From: Deltaproteobacteria bacterium
GTDB taxonomy: Bacteria; Myxococcota_A; Polyangia; DRWM01; JAAZOP01
Assembly (NCBI GenBank): GCA_016218815.1
Contig: JACRCX010000112.1
Span: forward strand, 1 to 36,287
Length of the DNA: 36,287 bases
Reading direction: 5' to 3'
The notes under the pieces are model-generated. The model was not told where the DNA came from and ran no database searches. It was given only the letters and a program-made list of their open reading frames with translations. Made by a program: the position numbers and the translations under genes. Below are positions 6,973-16,300 of the stretch, in pieces. Position 1 is the first letter of the stretch. The number at the start of each line of letters is the position of its first letter.

Positions 6973-7982
6973 GCGAGGGTGCGGGTCCGTCCGTTCCGGC
7001 GCGGGTGTTGTGCGGGGAGGAAGAAGCGGGCTACGTGCGGCGGGTGCGGGAGATCCTGGCTGCGGCGCGGCTGGGGTCGCACTACCCGGATGGGGCGAAG
7101 TTGTCGTCGCATCTGGGGGTGCTGGCGCCGGAGGTGCACCGCGGACTGTATTCCGGGCTGGAGGTCGACCTGCGGTCGGGGTTGCCGACGTACCGGGAGT
7201 GGACGCGGGCGCAGACGGACGTGCGGGTGGCGGCCGATCAGCTCCGGCAGCTCGGGGCGCGGGGCGAGCTGGAGCGGAAGGCCGGGGGGAAGCGCGGAGC
7301 GATCCACGAGAAGCAATTGGCGAAGCACGACTACTACGCGGCGATTGCGGCGGCGCAGCTTTCGCCGCTGGGGGAGATGAGCGTGGCGCTGCGGCGGAGC
7401 GACCCGGAGAGGAAGCGCGCGGAGTTCCACGTGGTGCTGGACAAGCTCGACGCGTCGGGGCTGTTCGTGCGGTACTCGCTGGACTTCGCGCAGACGGCGG
7501 AGGCGTGGGCGCGGCCGGTGGTGCTGTTGCAGGCGGACGACGCGAAGCACACCGAGGGGTTCCGTTCGCTGATCTACCAATTCACGTCGTACGACGCGGA
7601 GTTCACCTTCCTGCGGCTGGCGACGATGGGCGGGCTTGAGGTGGAGCGGGTGGTGAAGGGGGTGGTGGGGCCGTTGTGCCTGCCGTGGACGAAGGGCGAG
7701 GCGCCGGTGCGGGAGCTCCTTGGGGCGGACGGGTTCGTGGCGATGTTCGCGCTGGACATGGCGGCGGTGGACGTGCCTGCGGACCGGGACAACGATCCCT
7801 TCGCGGACCTGCTGCGCGAGAAGCTGACGCCGGAGGCGCGGGCGGAGTACGACGCGTCGCGAGAACGGTTCGGGTACAAGGTGTTCAAGGACCGGAAGTT
7901 CGTGGCGCCGCGCGCGGTGGTGGCGGGGCTGAAGGGGTTGTGCGAGGGGCGCGGCGCGCACAACGTGATCTACGGAGTTTGA
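6969..7982 (+). CDS. Protein of unknown function coupled to the coiled-coil protein
   Basis: A 337-residue soluble protein I do not recognise. It starts at the ATG overlapping the previous stop. Visible segments are an N-terminal helical part with LGVLAPEVHRGLYSGLEVDL, a central alternating part (FHVVLDKLDASGLFVRYSLDF, RPVVLLQADDAKHTEGFRSL) that looks alpha/beta, and a C-terminal part ending GRGAHNVIYGV. There are no membrane segments, cysteine motifs or nucleotide-binding loops. Codon use matches its neighbours. The overlap points to a stoichiometric partner of the coiled-coil protein. Both may belong with the AAA+/GHKL operon at 13310-20647, but they are separated from it by unrelated genes. 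Confidence 0.7.
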   Translation: MSEGAGPSVPARVLCGEEEAGYVRRVREILAAARLGSHYPDGAKLSSHLGVLAPEVHRGLYSGLEVDLRSGLPTYREWTRAQTDVRVAADQLRQLGARGELERKAGGKRGAIHEKQLAKHDYYAAIAAAQLSPLGEMSVALRRSDPERKRAEFHVVLDKLDASGLFVRYSLDFAQTAEAWARPVVLLQADDAKHTEGFRSLIYQFTSYDAEFTFLRLATMGGLEVERVVKGVVGPLCLPWTKGEAPVRELLGADGFVAMFALDMAAVDVPADRDNDPFADLLREKLTPEARAEYDASRERFGYKVFKDRKFVAPRAVVAGLKGLCEGRGAHNVIYGV

Positions 7983-8003
7983 GGAGGTTGTTGGTGATTG
8001 GTT

Positions 8004-8031
8004 GGTCGAACGGGTCGAGTTGTTGGTCTGG
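8004..8031 (+). repeat. GAGTTGTTGGTC-type repeat, left inverted copy
   Basis: GGTCGAACGGGTCGAGTT followed by GTTGGTCTGG. It matches the reverse complement of 9113-9140 at 26 of 28 positions. The rest of the 7983-8214 gap is GC-rich with a duplicated GGCGGCCGCC and no gene signal. Confidence 0.85.
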
Positions 8032-8214
8032 GGGCGTGCGGGTGGGAGCGGGGGTCGGTGATTCGATCGCGAGGGCAGCAGAGGCATAGCCGAGGCCTGT
8101 CCGCTTGGCGGCCGCCGGCGGTGTCCTGGCGGCCGCCACGCCGGCCGCGGCAAAGCGTCGTGATTCCGTGGGGCCGCGGCTGGCACGGTCCCTGCTGTTC
8201 CGGACGCGAGAGCC

Positions 8215-9078
8215 ATGCCGTCGCCTTTACACGAGCAACTGTTGGAGCTGATGCGCGGCAGGCCCGCGTTCGCCGCCGAGCTGCTCCGCGACGCCGCCGG
8301 CCTGAGACTGGGCGCCGAGGTACTGGTCACGGCGCGAACGGGCGGCCAGAGCTTCGTTCAGCTCCAGCCGCCCGAGTACCGGGCCGACCTGGTCATCGAG
8401 CTGGGAACGGGGCGCTCCGAGCTCGCGATCATCGTCGAAGTCCAACTCGGCATTGACGACGAGAAGCGCGGCTCCTGGCCACAGTATGTGGCGGCCCTGT
8501 GGGGCCGCCTGCGCTGCCCGGTCTGGCTGCTCGTCGTGACGGTGGACGCGGTGGTGGCGAAATGGTGCGCCCAGCGCATCGAGATCGGCGGGATGCAGCT
8601 TCGGCCGGTGGTCATCGGGCCGGACGACATCCCAGTGGTAACCGACGCGCAGGCGGCGCTCGACGATCCGGAGCTGGCCGTGTTGAGTGCGCTGGCGCAC
8701 GCGGCGAGCCCGCAGGGGTTGGAGATCTGCAAGGGCGCGGCGGAGGCGGTGATGTTGCAGCGGGTGCCGACGCGTTATACTTGCATCGACCTGATGCTCA
8801 GCCGCCTGCCGGAGGCAGCGCGGCGGGCGCTGGAGGAGTTCATGAGCCAGGGCTACGAGTATCAGAGCGAGTTTTTCCGGCGGCTGGTGGCGGAGGGGAA
8901 GGCGGAGGGGAAGGCGGAGGGGAAGGCGGAGGCGATCCTTGCCGTGCTGGCGGCGCGCGGCGTGTCCGTTCCCGACCACGTTGTCGCCCGGCTGCACTCC
9001 TGCCACGATCTGGGCGTGTTGGAGCGCTGGTTGCGGCGGGCCGTACTTGTCAGCTCGGCGGAGGACCTGCTCGGGTAG
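8215..9078 (+). CDS. PD-(D/E)XK-like (Rpn/transposase-associated) protein
   Basis: A 287-residue protein of a family common in actinobacteria and myxobacteria. The N-terminus (MPSPLHEQLLELMRGRPAFA) leads into a nuclease-like core: D58 in EYRADLVIEL, then E75-V-Q77 in AIIVEVQL, in the order of a PD-(D/E)XK site though with Gln instead of Lys. The C-terminus has the usual YEYQSEFFRRLVAEGKAEGK run; its GKAE units are coded by a 12-bp tandem repeat at about 8890-8932. It ends with a helical VPDHVVARLHSC tail. Such proteins are related to Rpn (YhgA-like) recombination-promoting nucleases. Inverted 28-bp repeats lie on both sides, which may mark a mobilised unit. Whether it cuts DNA is unknown. Confidence 0.75.
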   Translation: MPSPLHEQLLELMRGRPAFAAELLRDAAGLRLGAEVLVTARTGGQSFVQLQPPEYRADLVIELGTGRSELAIIVEVQLGIDDEKRGSWPQYVAALWGRLRCPVWLLVVTVDAVVAKWCAQRIEIGGMQLRPVVIGPDDIPVVTDAQAALDDPELAVLSALAHAASPQGLEICKGAAEAVMLQRVPTRYTCIDLMLSRLPEAARRALEEFMSQGYEYQSEFFRRLVAEGKAEGKAEGKAEAILAVLAARGVSVPDHVVARLHSCHDLGVLERWLRRAVLVSSAEDLLG

Positions 9079-9112
9079 GAGGGCCCGAATGCACGCACTC
9101 CTCCCGGCACCT

Positions 9113-9140
9113 CCGGACCAACAACTCGACCCGATCGACC
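9113..9140 (-). repeat. GAGTTGTTGGTC-type repeat, right inverted copy
   Basis: Reverse complement of the copy at 8004-8031, in the convergent gap between the nuclease-like gene and the hydroxyacyl-CoA dehydrogenase. ACCAATAACC-type units follow to about 9168. A third, more diverged copy is in coding DNA at 18911-18938. Confidence 0.85.
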
Positions 9141-9168
9141 CACCAAGAACCAATAACCCCCAATAACC

Positions 9169-10032
9169 CTACTCCTCCTCCCACCGGTAAAACCCCTCGC
9201 CGGCTTTTTTGCCGAGCATTCCTGCGGCGACGAGGCGGCGGAGGATCTCGGGGGGACGGAAGGTATCGGTGCCGAGGGTTTGGTAGAGGTGTTCGGCTAC
9301 GGCGAGGCGGACGTCGAGGCCGACGAGGTCGGTGAGGCGGAGGGGGCCGAGGGGATGGCGATAGCCGAGGGTCATGGCGCGGTCGATGTCCTCGGCCGCC
9401 GCGACGCCCTGCTCGAGCATGCGCATGGCCTCGAGGCCGATGGCGAGGCCGAGGCGGCTGGTCGCGAAGCCCGGGCTGTCGCGGACGACGATCGGCTGTT
9501 TGGCGAGGCGGTAGGCGAGCGACACGGCGGTGTCGATGGTCTGGTGCGCCGTGGCCTCGGTGCGCACGACTTCCAGCAGCGGCATGAGCGGCACGGGGTT
9601 GAAGAAGTGGAGGCCGAGGACGCGGTCGGGGCGGGAGGTCACGGCGGCGATTTCGGCGACGGGCAAGGCGGAGGTGTTGGTGGCGAGGATGGCGGCGGGA
9701 GGTGCTGCGGCGTCGAGGCGACGGAAGATCTCCAGCTTGAGCGGAAGAAATTCGGGGACCGATTCGATCGCCAGGTCGACGGCGGCGACGGCGGCGGCGA
9801 AGTCGGCGACGGGATGGATGCGGTCGAGGATGACGTCGCGGAAGACGGGGGAGAACTTGCGGCGGTCGACGGCCTCGTCGAGGGTGGCGCAGATGGCGTC
9901 GAGGGCGGTGTGGAGGAGGTCGGGGGAGAGATCGTGGAGGGTGACGTCGATGCCTGCGGCGGCGGCGGTCTGGGCGATCCCGCGCCCCATCGTTCCCGCG
10001 CCGAGCACCGCGAGCTGCCGGATGTCGTTCAT
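9169..10032 (-). CDS. hbd: 3-hydroxyacyl-CoA (3-hydroxybutyryl-CoA) dehydrogenase
   Basis: A 287-residue NAD(H)-dependent 3-hydroxyacyl-CoA dehydrogenase that oxidises 3-hydroxyacyl-CoA to 3-oxoacyl-CoA. The Rossmann fold begins LAVLGAGTMGRGIAQ. The catalytic pair is seen as H142 in LGLHFFNPVP and E154 in PLLEVV, with N119/S121 in ATNTSAL. The C-terminal dimerisation domain has the GPLRLTDLVGLDVR segment and ends GKKAGEGFYRW. The usual Asn of PGFVVNR is Ser here (PGFATSR). Length is normal for the short bacterial form. It stands alone, convergent with its left neighbour. It could serve beta-oxidation of products downstream of benzoyl-CoA reduction, or butyrate metabolism. The sequence does not separate these. 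Confidence 0.92.
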   Translation of the reverse strand: MNDIRQLAVLGAGTMGRGIAQTAAAAGIDVTLHDLSPDLLHTALDAICATLDEAVDRRKFSPVFRDVILDRIHPVADFAAAVAAVDLAIESVPEFLPLKLEIFRRLDAAAPPAAILATNTSALPVAEIAAVTSRPDRVLGLHFFNPVPLMPLLEVVRTEATAHQTIDTAVSLAYRLAKQPIVVRDSPGFATSRLGLAIGLEAMRMLEQGVAAAEDIDRAMTLGYRHPLGPLRLTDLVGLDVRLAVAEHLYQTLGTDTFRPPEILRRLVAAGMLGKKAGEGFYRWEEE

Positions 10033-10095
10033 GGTGTCCTCCCGTGACGGGGGGGAGGATAGGGGCGGGGGGGATGGGGGTCAATTGCGGAGGGC

Positions 10096-10392
10096 GTGTG
10101 CTGTCAGCCGCCTTCGGCGGAGCCGACGGGGGACACGTGCGATTCCTACGGCGGGATCGGCGCCACCGTGGGCGCCTGCCTGCGGTCCGAAGGCTGGTTC
10201 ACGCCCGCCGACTGCGCCCCGGGTGCTTCGGTCGTCTGTTGCGTGCCGCGGAACGTCTGCGGCGATCACGAGTGGATCTGCTGCGACCCGGGACCGGAGG
10301 CCGACTTCATGCCGCAGTGCGATCGGAGCGGGTTGACGTGCGAGCCGTTCGTGGGCACGACGCTACCGCCGATCGAGGACTGCCCCGAATAG
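10096..10392 (+). CDS. Small cysteine-rich protein or gene fragment
   Basis: An open frame of 98 residues with ten cysteines (CC, CDSYGG, CLRSEGWFTPADCAP, CCVPRNVC, WICCDPG). The Cys spacing looks like a small secreted disulfide domain, and composition is not that of random shadow frames. No signal peptide is present, the GTG start has a purine run too close to it, and a stop lies only a dozen codons upstream. It may be the tail of a broken secreted-protein gene. Convergent with the TPR-like gene. Confidence 0.4.
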   Translation: MCCQPPSAEPTGDTCDSYGGIGATVGACLRSEGWFTPADCAPGASVVCCVPRNVCGDHEWICCDPGPEADFMPQCDRSGLTCEPFVGTTLPPIEDCPE

Positions 10393-10433
10393 CCGCGAGC
10401 TGCACCGGCCGCGACGTCGCCCACGTCCGCCGA

Positions 10434-12722
10434 TCACCATCCGGGCTGGGAGTGCTCGGGCGCCGGCGGCGGAGCGAGCAAGAAACGGTACCGTCCCAGG
10501 TCGTCGATCGCGCAGTGGCCCGGGACCGGGTCCACGGGCAGGACAGGCGCGCCGTACTCGTCGAACTCCGTGATGGAGTCGAGATCGATGTCGGGCACGG
10601 CGTAGTGGATCCTGGACAGACCCGGCTGCGGTCGGGCCTCGAGCAGCGGCGGGTAGTCGTCCGGCGCCAGCTTTTCGAGCGCGCTCCGGCACGCCTCGGA
10701 ATGCTCGCTGTACCACTGCTCGCGGCGCGCCGTCGCGTCGCAATAGCCGTAGGCCTCGACCGCCTTCTGCTTCAGGAGCTCGGACTCGACGTCGCGTTGG
10801 TGGGCGTAGCGGGCGCGCGCGACGGCGAAGTCGTCCTGCTGCCGTGACCACGGAACCGGCGCGTCCTGCAGGTCCAGCCGGAATCGCGCGTACATGTCAC
10901 CGACCCTTTGGGCGGCGGCAATCTCCCACGCGGGGACGTCCAGGTACGCAATCGATTGGTAGATCGCACGCGCGTCGTCGATGGCGTCATACTTCGCCTG
11001 CGTCCACGGTACGAATTCCTGCTCGGTCCAGACCTTGTACGCCTCCAGGGTTTGGCAGGCGGCTCGACTCGTCGGCACCGTCGCATCCATCGCCGACCTG
11101 CAGGCATCGATCGCCGCGTCGTCGGGCTCGTAGTCGCCGGGCCTGAACTCTCGCAGGGACAGGTCGAGGAATTGATCGTAGGCCTGCTCCCCGAGGTAGA
11201 ACCGAGCCTGGCCGAGGGCCTCGGCGACCTTTGTCACGCGGATGACGCGCTCGAACTGCGCAGTGGGGCCTTCAACCTCGATGTCGAACTGCGCGAGCAG
11301 CTCGTTCCAGGTGCGCTCGCGGCGCAGGGCCAGGATCTCCGGCGGACTCAGGTCGTCCGTCTCGCCCTCGGCCAAGTCGGCCGAATACTCGGGCAGATGG
11401 ACAAGGCGGATGGCGCGGGCGGCCAGATGGAAGGCCGCGTCCTCGTGGGTGCGGCAGCGGGTCTGCCGGGAGCGGCGTTCGTCCTCGTCCCACGTGCAAT
11501 CGACGAGGTTCCAGTGGGCCTCTGCGGCGAGCATGGTGGCGCGGATCTCGAACTCCTTGCCGCCCTTGCGCCCGTACTTGTCGAGGTACTCCTCGTAGTG
11601 CCGGATGACCTCGTCCCAGTCGCGCGCGTTGGTGTACAGGTCGCCGACCTTGAAGTAGGCCACTGCGGCGAGCCTCTGGTACTTGCGGCTGGAGCCGAGG
11701 TTCTGGTCCAGGAAGTCGGCGTCGGCCGTGGCCCGGGTGTCCTGGCCGAGGCCGATGCGAATATCGATCGCGTAGAGCAACGCCTCGGGCGCGCGCAGGT
11801 CGGCAAGCGGGCCGCCCACGTAGTCGCGCGCGGACGCCTCGAATGCCTCGGCCGCCCTCTCGAAGAGCGCCATCTGCACGTAAGCTTGTCCGACCTCGTA
11901 CTCCGCGTCGGGCACGAACGGGGATTCCGGGTGCTCGAGCGGGAGGCGCTCGCGCACGGCCGTCGCCTCCAGCAGCCGCCCGGCGTTCTCGAGGTAGTTG
12001 GCCGCTTTGTAGAGCACGCCATCCATCATGTCGTGCCGTCGCGCGTCCAGGCAGCGGTATCCGGGATACCGTACCGGCAGTTCGTCGTGGATCCGCAGCA
12101 GCATCGCGGCGCCCTCCTCCCACCGCAGGTCTTCGACGGTGTGCACCACCTCCAGTAGAAGCTGCTGGCAGTGCACCACCGGCACCGTCGCGAGGAACCG
12201 AGTCAGCTCGGCCCGCTCGTCGTCGGTCGCCAGGATGCCGGCGTCGCCGGCCGAAGGGAACCCGCCGTCCACGATGGCGTTCGCCGCGTCGATGAGGTCT
12301 GTCGTGCACGACGTGACGCCCGCGCGCGACAGGCGGACAAGAGCATCGAAGCGGCGGATTACGGACAGCACGGCGACGCGCCGCTCCGCGGGGTCGCTGG
12401 ACGCCGAGGACTCCTCCGCGATCCGCGCGAAGAGGGCGTCGGCCGCCGCGTCGCGGCCGGCGGCGGCGTGCGCGGAGGCGCAGCCGAACAGCAGGTTCGC
12501 CCGCTCGGGGCCCACGGTGCTCGGGGCCGAACACTCCGCGAGCAGGCTCCCCAGGTCCGCCGAGAGACAAGGTTCCGTCGCGGGGGCGGCCGGTGCGGCG
12601 GTCTCGCCCGGCTCCTGCGCGACGGCCGCGTGGACAAGGAACAGGCCCGTGGTGAACGGAAAGACCACGCCGGCCGCCGCGAACCGCGCGGAACGAGTCG
12701 ATGTTGCGAGTCGCCCGATCAT
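10434..12722 (-). CDS. Exported TPR-like repeat protein
   Basis: A 762-residue exported protein built of helical TPR-like repeats. The ATG at 12722 has GGAGGG at good spacing and opens a signal peptide: basic MIGRLATSTRSARF, then a hydrophobic core ending HAAVAQ, the probable cleavage site. Helical pairs run through the rest, for example LYKAANYLENAGRLLEA, YEVGQAYVQMALFERAAEA and VGDLYTNARDWDEVIRHYEEYLDKYG. These resemble the tetratricopeptide cell-envelope proteins of myxobacteria. Six or more cysteines suit a periplasmic or surface setting. The frame stays open 83 codons upstream but without protein-like features. The function is unknown; such proteins often act as scaffolds in envelope complexes. 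Confidence 0.8.
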   Translation of the reverse strand: MIGRLATSTRSARFAAAGVVFPFTTGLFLVHAAVAQEPGETAAPAAPATEPCLSADLGSLLAECSAPSTVGPERANLLFGCASAHAAAGRDAAADALFARIAEESSASSDPAERRVAVLSVIRRFDALVRLSRAGVTSCTTDLIDAANAIVDGGFPSAGDAGILATDDERAELTRFLATVPVVHCQQLLLEVVHTVEDLRWEEGAAMLLRIHDELPVRYPGYRCLDARRHDMMDGVLYKAANYLENAGRLLEATAVRERLPLEHPESPFVPDAEYEVGQAYVQMALFERAAEAFEASARDYVGGPLADLRAPEALLYAIDIRIGLGQDTRATADADFLDQNLGSSRKYQRLAAVAYFKVGDLYTNARDWDEVIRHYEEYLDKYGRKGGKEFEIRATMLAAEAHWNLVDCTWDEDERRSRQTRCRTHEDAAFHLAARAIRLVHLPEYSADLAEGETDDLSPPEILALRRERTWNELLAQFDIEVEGPTAQFERVIRVTKVAEALGQARFYLGEQAYDQFLDLSLREFRPGDYEPDDAAIDACRSAMDATVPTSRAACQTLEAYKVWTEQEFVPWTQAKYDAIDDARAIYQSIAYLDVPAWEIAAAQRVGDMYARFRLDLQDAPVPWSRQQDDFAVARARYAHQRDVESELLKQKAVEAYGYCDATARREQWYSEHSEACRSALEKLAPDDYPPLLEARPQPGLSRIHYAVPDIDLDSITEFDEYGAPVLPVDPVPGHCAIDDLGRYRFLLAPPPAPEHSQPGW

Positions 12723-13309
12723 TGCCGCCCTCCCCGTCCTGAACGCGGCGCTCAGTGTCGCTTCCGCCGTCCTTGTTCCCGTCGCGCGTCTCGCGCGCGG
12801 AACGGACGGCTCGTCTCGGACGGCATGCTCCTTGCGGACGATGACGCGATCAGGCGGTCCTACGGTTCCGGCTGGGTGCGCCGCATGTCGAACGACGGGT
12901 GTCTGGACAAGCAATCCCGCCTGCCGGCGTGCTGCAAACCCGGCAGGCCTCGCGACGGCTCCACGAGCCACGCTGCGGGCTGCTCCGCGAGCGGCGAGCC
13001 GCCGTTCCCGGCGCGAGAACTGGCCGTCCTGGCGCGTGCTGCGATCGCGATCTGGTCCCGCGCCACGGGGCCGGCTCGTGGCGATGGCTGGGAGCGGGAG
13101 GCTGGTAGCTGGTAGCTGGTGGCTGGTGGCCCTTCGACAGGCTCAGGGCGGACTTGGTGTTGGTGGTGGGGGAGAGGCTGGTGGCCCTTCGACAGGCTCA
13201 GGGCGGGCTTGGTGTTGGTGGTGGGGGAGAGGCTGGTGGCCCTTCGACAGGCTCAGGGCGGGCTTGGTGTTGGTGGTGGGGTAGAGGCTGGTGGCTGGCG
13301 GGGGTGGAT
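12723..13309. other. 587-bp intergenic region with repeats
   Basis: Carries the promoter side of the TPR-like gene and the 3' end of the large GHKL gene. Between 12723 and about 13085 I see nothing definite. From about 13100 GCTGGTAGCTGGTGGCTGG-like tandem DNA leads into three 55-bp units at 13121-13285. Confidence 0.6.
13121..13285 (+). repeat. Three tandem 55-bp repeats with CCTTCGACAGGCTCAGG core
   Basis: Unit starts (GGCTGGTGGC) are at 13121, 13176 and 13231, exactly 55 bp apart, with a partial fourth start at 13286. Each unit holds CCTTCGACAGGCTCAGGG and a TTGGTGTTGGTGGTGGGG tract. Only one or two bases differ between units. The array ends ~25 bp from the stop codon of the large GHKL gene. 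Confidence 0.95.
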
Positions 13310-16300
13310 TCAAGCGCGGTCCGGGGGGACGAGCGCTCCGCGCTCGAGCAGGTCGAGCAGGCGGGCCTGGAGGTCCAGCTCGGTGCGGTTGGTGATCGAT
13401 TCGAGCGCCACGTTGATCTGGGCGGAGGCGGCGAGCAGGAGCCAGGCGAGGGATTCGGGATCGGCGGGGCCGTGCGCGCGGGCGCGGGCGAGGAGCCAGT
13501 GCCTGGTGTCGAAGATGAGGCGCGGCCCGTCGGAGGTGGGCTGGAGGAAGATGGTGCGGCCCTGGGCGATGTTGGCCTGGGCGGGCACGGTGGAGGTGTC
13601 CCAGACGGCGACTTCGATGGGCGAGCCGGGGGCAGCGCACTCTTCGTGCAAGCGGCGCATGGCTTCCGTGAGCCGGCGGCCGAAGTCGCCGCCGTCGGGA
13701 TCGCAATCGGGCGTGGAGAAGGCGAGGGTGGCGGGGCCGGGTGACGCAGCCGCGCCCCGAAGGGCGCGGTTCGGAGTGGGTGGGGGGTTCGGGGCGGCCG
13801 CGTCCTGAAGGACGCGGTTCGGCTCGGCTGTGCGGTTCGCATCGGCGGAATGGCTGGCGGGGCGCACGATGCGTTGGTCGCAGCAGGTCGCGGCGAGCCA
13901 CGAGCGGAGGAACGGGGGAGCGTCGGAGGCGAGGGCGAATGAGGGGCCGGGCGGGGCGGTACCGGAGCGGGAGGCGGCGAACTCGCGCAGGACCATCCAG
14001 CCGGAGGCGGCGATGCCGTCCGGCGTGGGGAAGAGGGGCAGATCGAGCGCGCGGCGGGCGGGGGCATCCAGGACGTCGAGCGCGACGGTGCCGTCGGGCT
14101 GGGCGGTGAGGACGACGCGACGGGCAGCGAGGCGCAGGGCGGCCCGGACGCAGCGCTCGCGCTCGGGCGAGCCGGGTGCGAGCGCGGGAATCCGGCGAGT
14201 CACCTCGTCGAGCAGGGAAGCGATCGCACGGTCGACCAGCAGTCCGAGGACGTCGGGGGGGAGCGACGCCACCTTGACCTCGAGGCGGCCGACGACGCCG
14301 GCCTTGCCGGCGGGGTCGCGCACGGCGCCAACACGGCGGCTGCGGAGATCGAGCACGGCGATGGCGGGATCGGACGGCTCGAGCATCGGGACGCCGCTGG
14401 TGCCGGCGGCGAACTCGTCATCGATGGTCACGGCGGCGGCGTACGCGGTCTCGGGGGGAGCGGGGTCGGCGAGGGCTTCGGCATCGGAGAGGTCGAAGTC
14501 GAAGGCGGGGCGGACGCGGCCGAGCTGGGAGAGGAGACGGAAGGAGAGGGGGTTCATGGCAAGGGGGGGCTGGGGGATGGGGGAAGGGGACAAGATGGGG
14601 TCGGGGGTCGGGGGTCGGGGGTCGGCAGAAGGCGGAAGGGGGGAGGGGGAAGGGGGGGTGGGGGGGGCGAGGGTGGCGACGTCGGTGGACCAGCCGTCGT
14701 GCATCCGGAGGCCGGCGGGAGAGGCGAGGGCGGGGCGGAGTTGGGCGAGGGAGCGGGGGACGCCATCGGCGTCGAGGAAGAGTGGGAGGAGGGAAACGCC
14801 GTAGTCGTCGTCGCCGCCGGCGCGGTGCGCGGCTTTGCGATAGACGAACCACATGAGGTGGCGAGCCGCCTGACGGCGCGATTCCTCGTCGCCCCTGGCG
14901 CCGCGGAACACGGCGACCAGCCGCTCGACGAGCGCCGCTTCGACGGCCGAGCGTTGGATGGGGGGCAAGGCGGCCGGATCGACGCCCTCGACGAGGAGGG
15001 GGAAATCCGGGAAGGGGCGGAGGCCGAGGGCGAAATCGCGGCAGAGGACGCCGGCAGCCTGGGCCAGCACGTCACGGCGGTCGACGCGGACGTAGGCGGC
15101 CTCGCCGAGCAGGCCGATCAGCATGCGTTCCTGGTGCAGGTCGAGGTCGAGGATGCGCGAGCGATCGAGGCCGTCGAGGTCGGGGGGGACTTCGCGGACG
15201 GCGCCGTAGACGACGCCGGCGGAGGCATCGACGAGCTTCTCGAGGGTGCGGAGCGAGACGGCGTTGCCGTCGAGGGTGCGGAGGAGGGGGAGGTCGAGGA
15301 GGGCGTCGGGGAGGGCGGGATCGAGGATGGAGAAGCGGACTTCGACGGAGCCGTCGGGGGTGGAGCGGAGGCGCTTGAGGGCGGAGCGGGCGAGGGCGGC
15401 GAGAGCGATGCGGGCGGCGGCGGAGCCGGGCTCGACCGGGAGCTGACCCAAGCCGGTGAGGAGCCTGCGGGCGGCAGTCTCGAGAGCGGGGACGACGTGG
15501 TGGGCGAGGGCGGCGGAGAGGATGCCGGCGGGCGTAGCCTGGGGGCGGCCGGGCCACGGCCGCTGCCAGCCCCGCGGCGAGGCATCGGGGAGCTCGACTC
15601 GCAGGACGAAGCCGGGGAAGGGGGAGGGCATGTTGCCGGCGACGATGCGGCGGCCGGTGACGAGCGTGTCCACCCACAGCTCGACGCCCGGGGCGATGCG
15701 TTCGGGCGCGTAGATCGTCGCGCGCACGTCTCCAACGGCGGCGGCCTCGCGGAGCCAGACGTGGAGGCGTTCGGTCTCGCGGTCGCCGCGCGGGGGGACG
15801 AGGCCGTCGCGCTCGGCCAGCTCGAGCAGACGGGGGATGGGCAGGGGCTCGACGTCGATGGGAGCGACGAGCCAGGGGCGGCCGGGCGGGTCGTCGGTCG
15901 GTCGTCGGTAGAAGGCGAGGTCGGCGCCATCGGAGACGTCCGGCAGAACGACGCGGGCGTCGGGTCCGCCGAGGAGCCTGAGCGCGGGCGCGTCGTCGGC
16001 GCCGAGCAGGACGACGGGGGCCTGGAGGGCGGCCCCGAGCTCGGCGGCGCGGCGGGCGCGTTCGAGTCGCTCACCCGGCTTGCCGCGCGGCACGGCGACG
16101 ACGGTGCGGTGCTGCCGGAACGTGGCGCGGATGTCGCTGGTGCGCAGGGGGCGGCCATCGACGGTCCACATCTCGTGCGTCGCGGCGCCGCGGCGCCCCT
16201 CGGCGAGCATGCGGGCGTAGGGTCGCAGGCGGGTGAACAGCTCCTGGAGGCGGTCGTCCTGAACGACGGCGGCGTGGTCGGCGGTCTTGTGGAGGCGGTC

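Noticed and set aside
13121..13300. CRISPR array
   Set aside because: The 55-bp units are identical throughout; there are no unique spacers and no cas genes.
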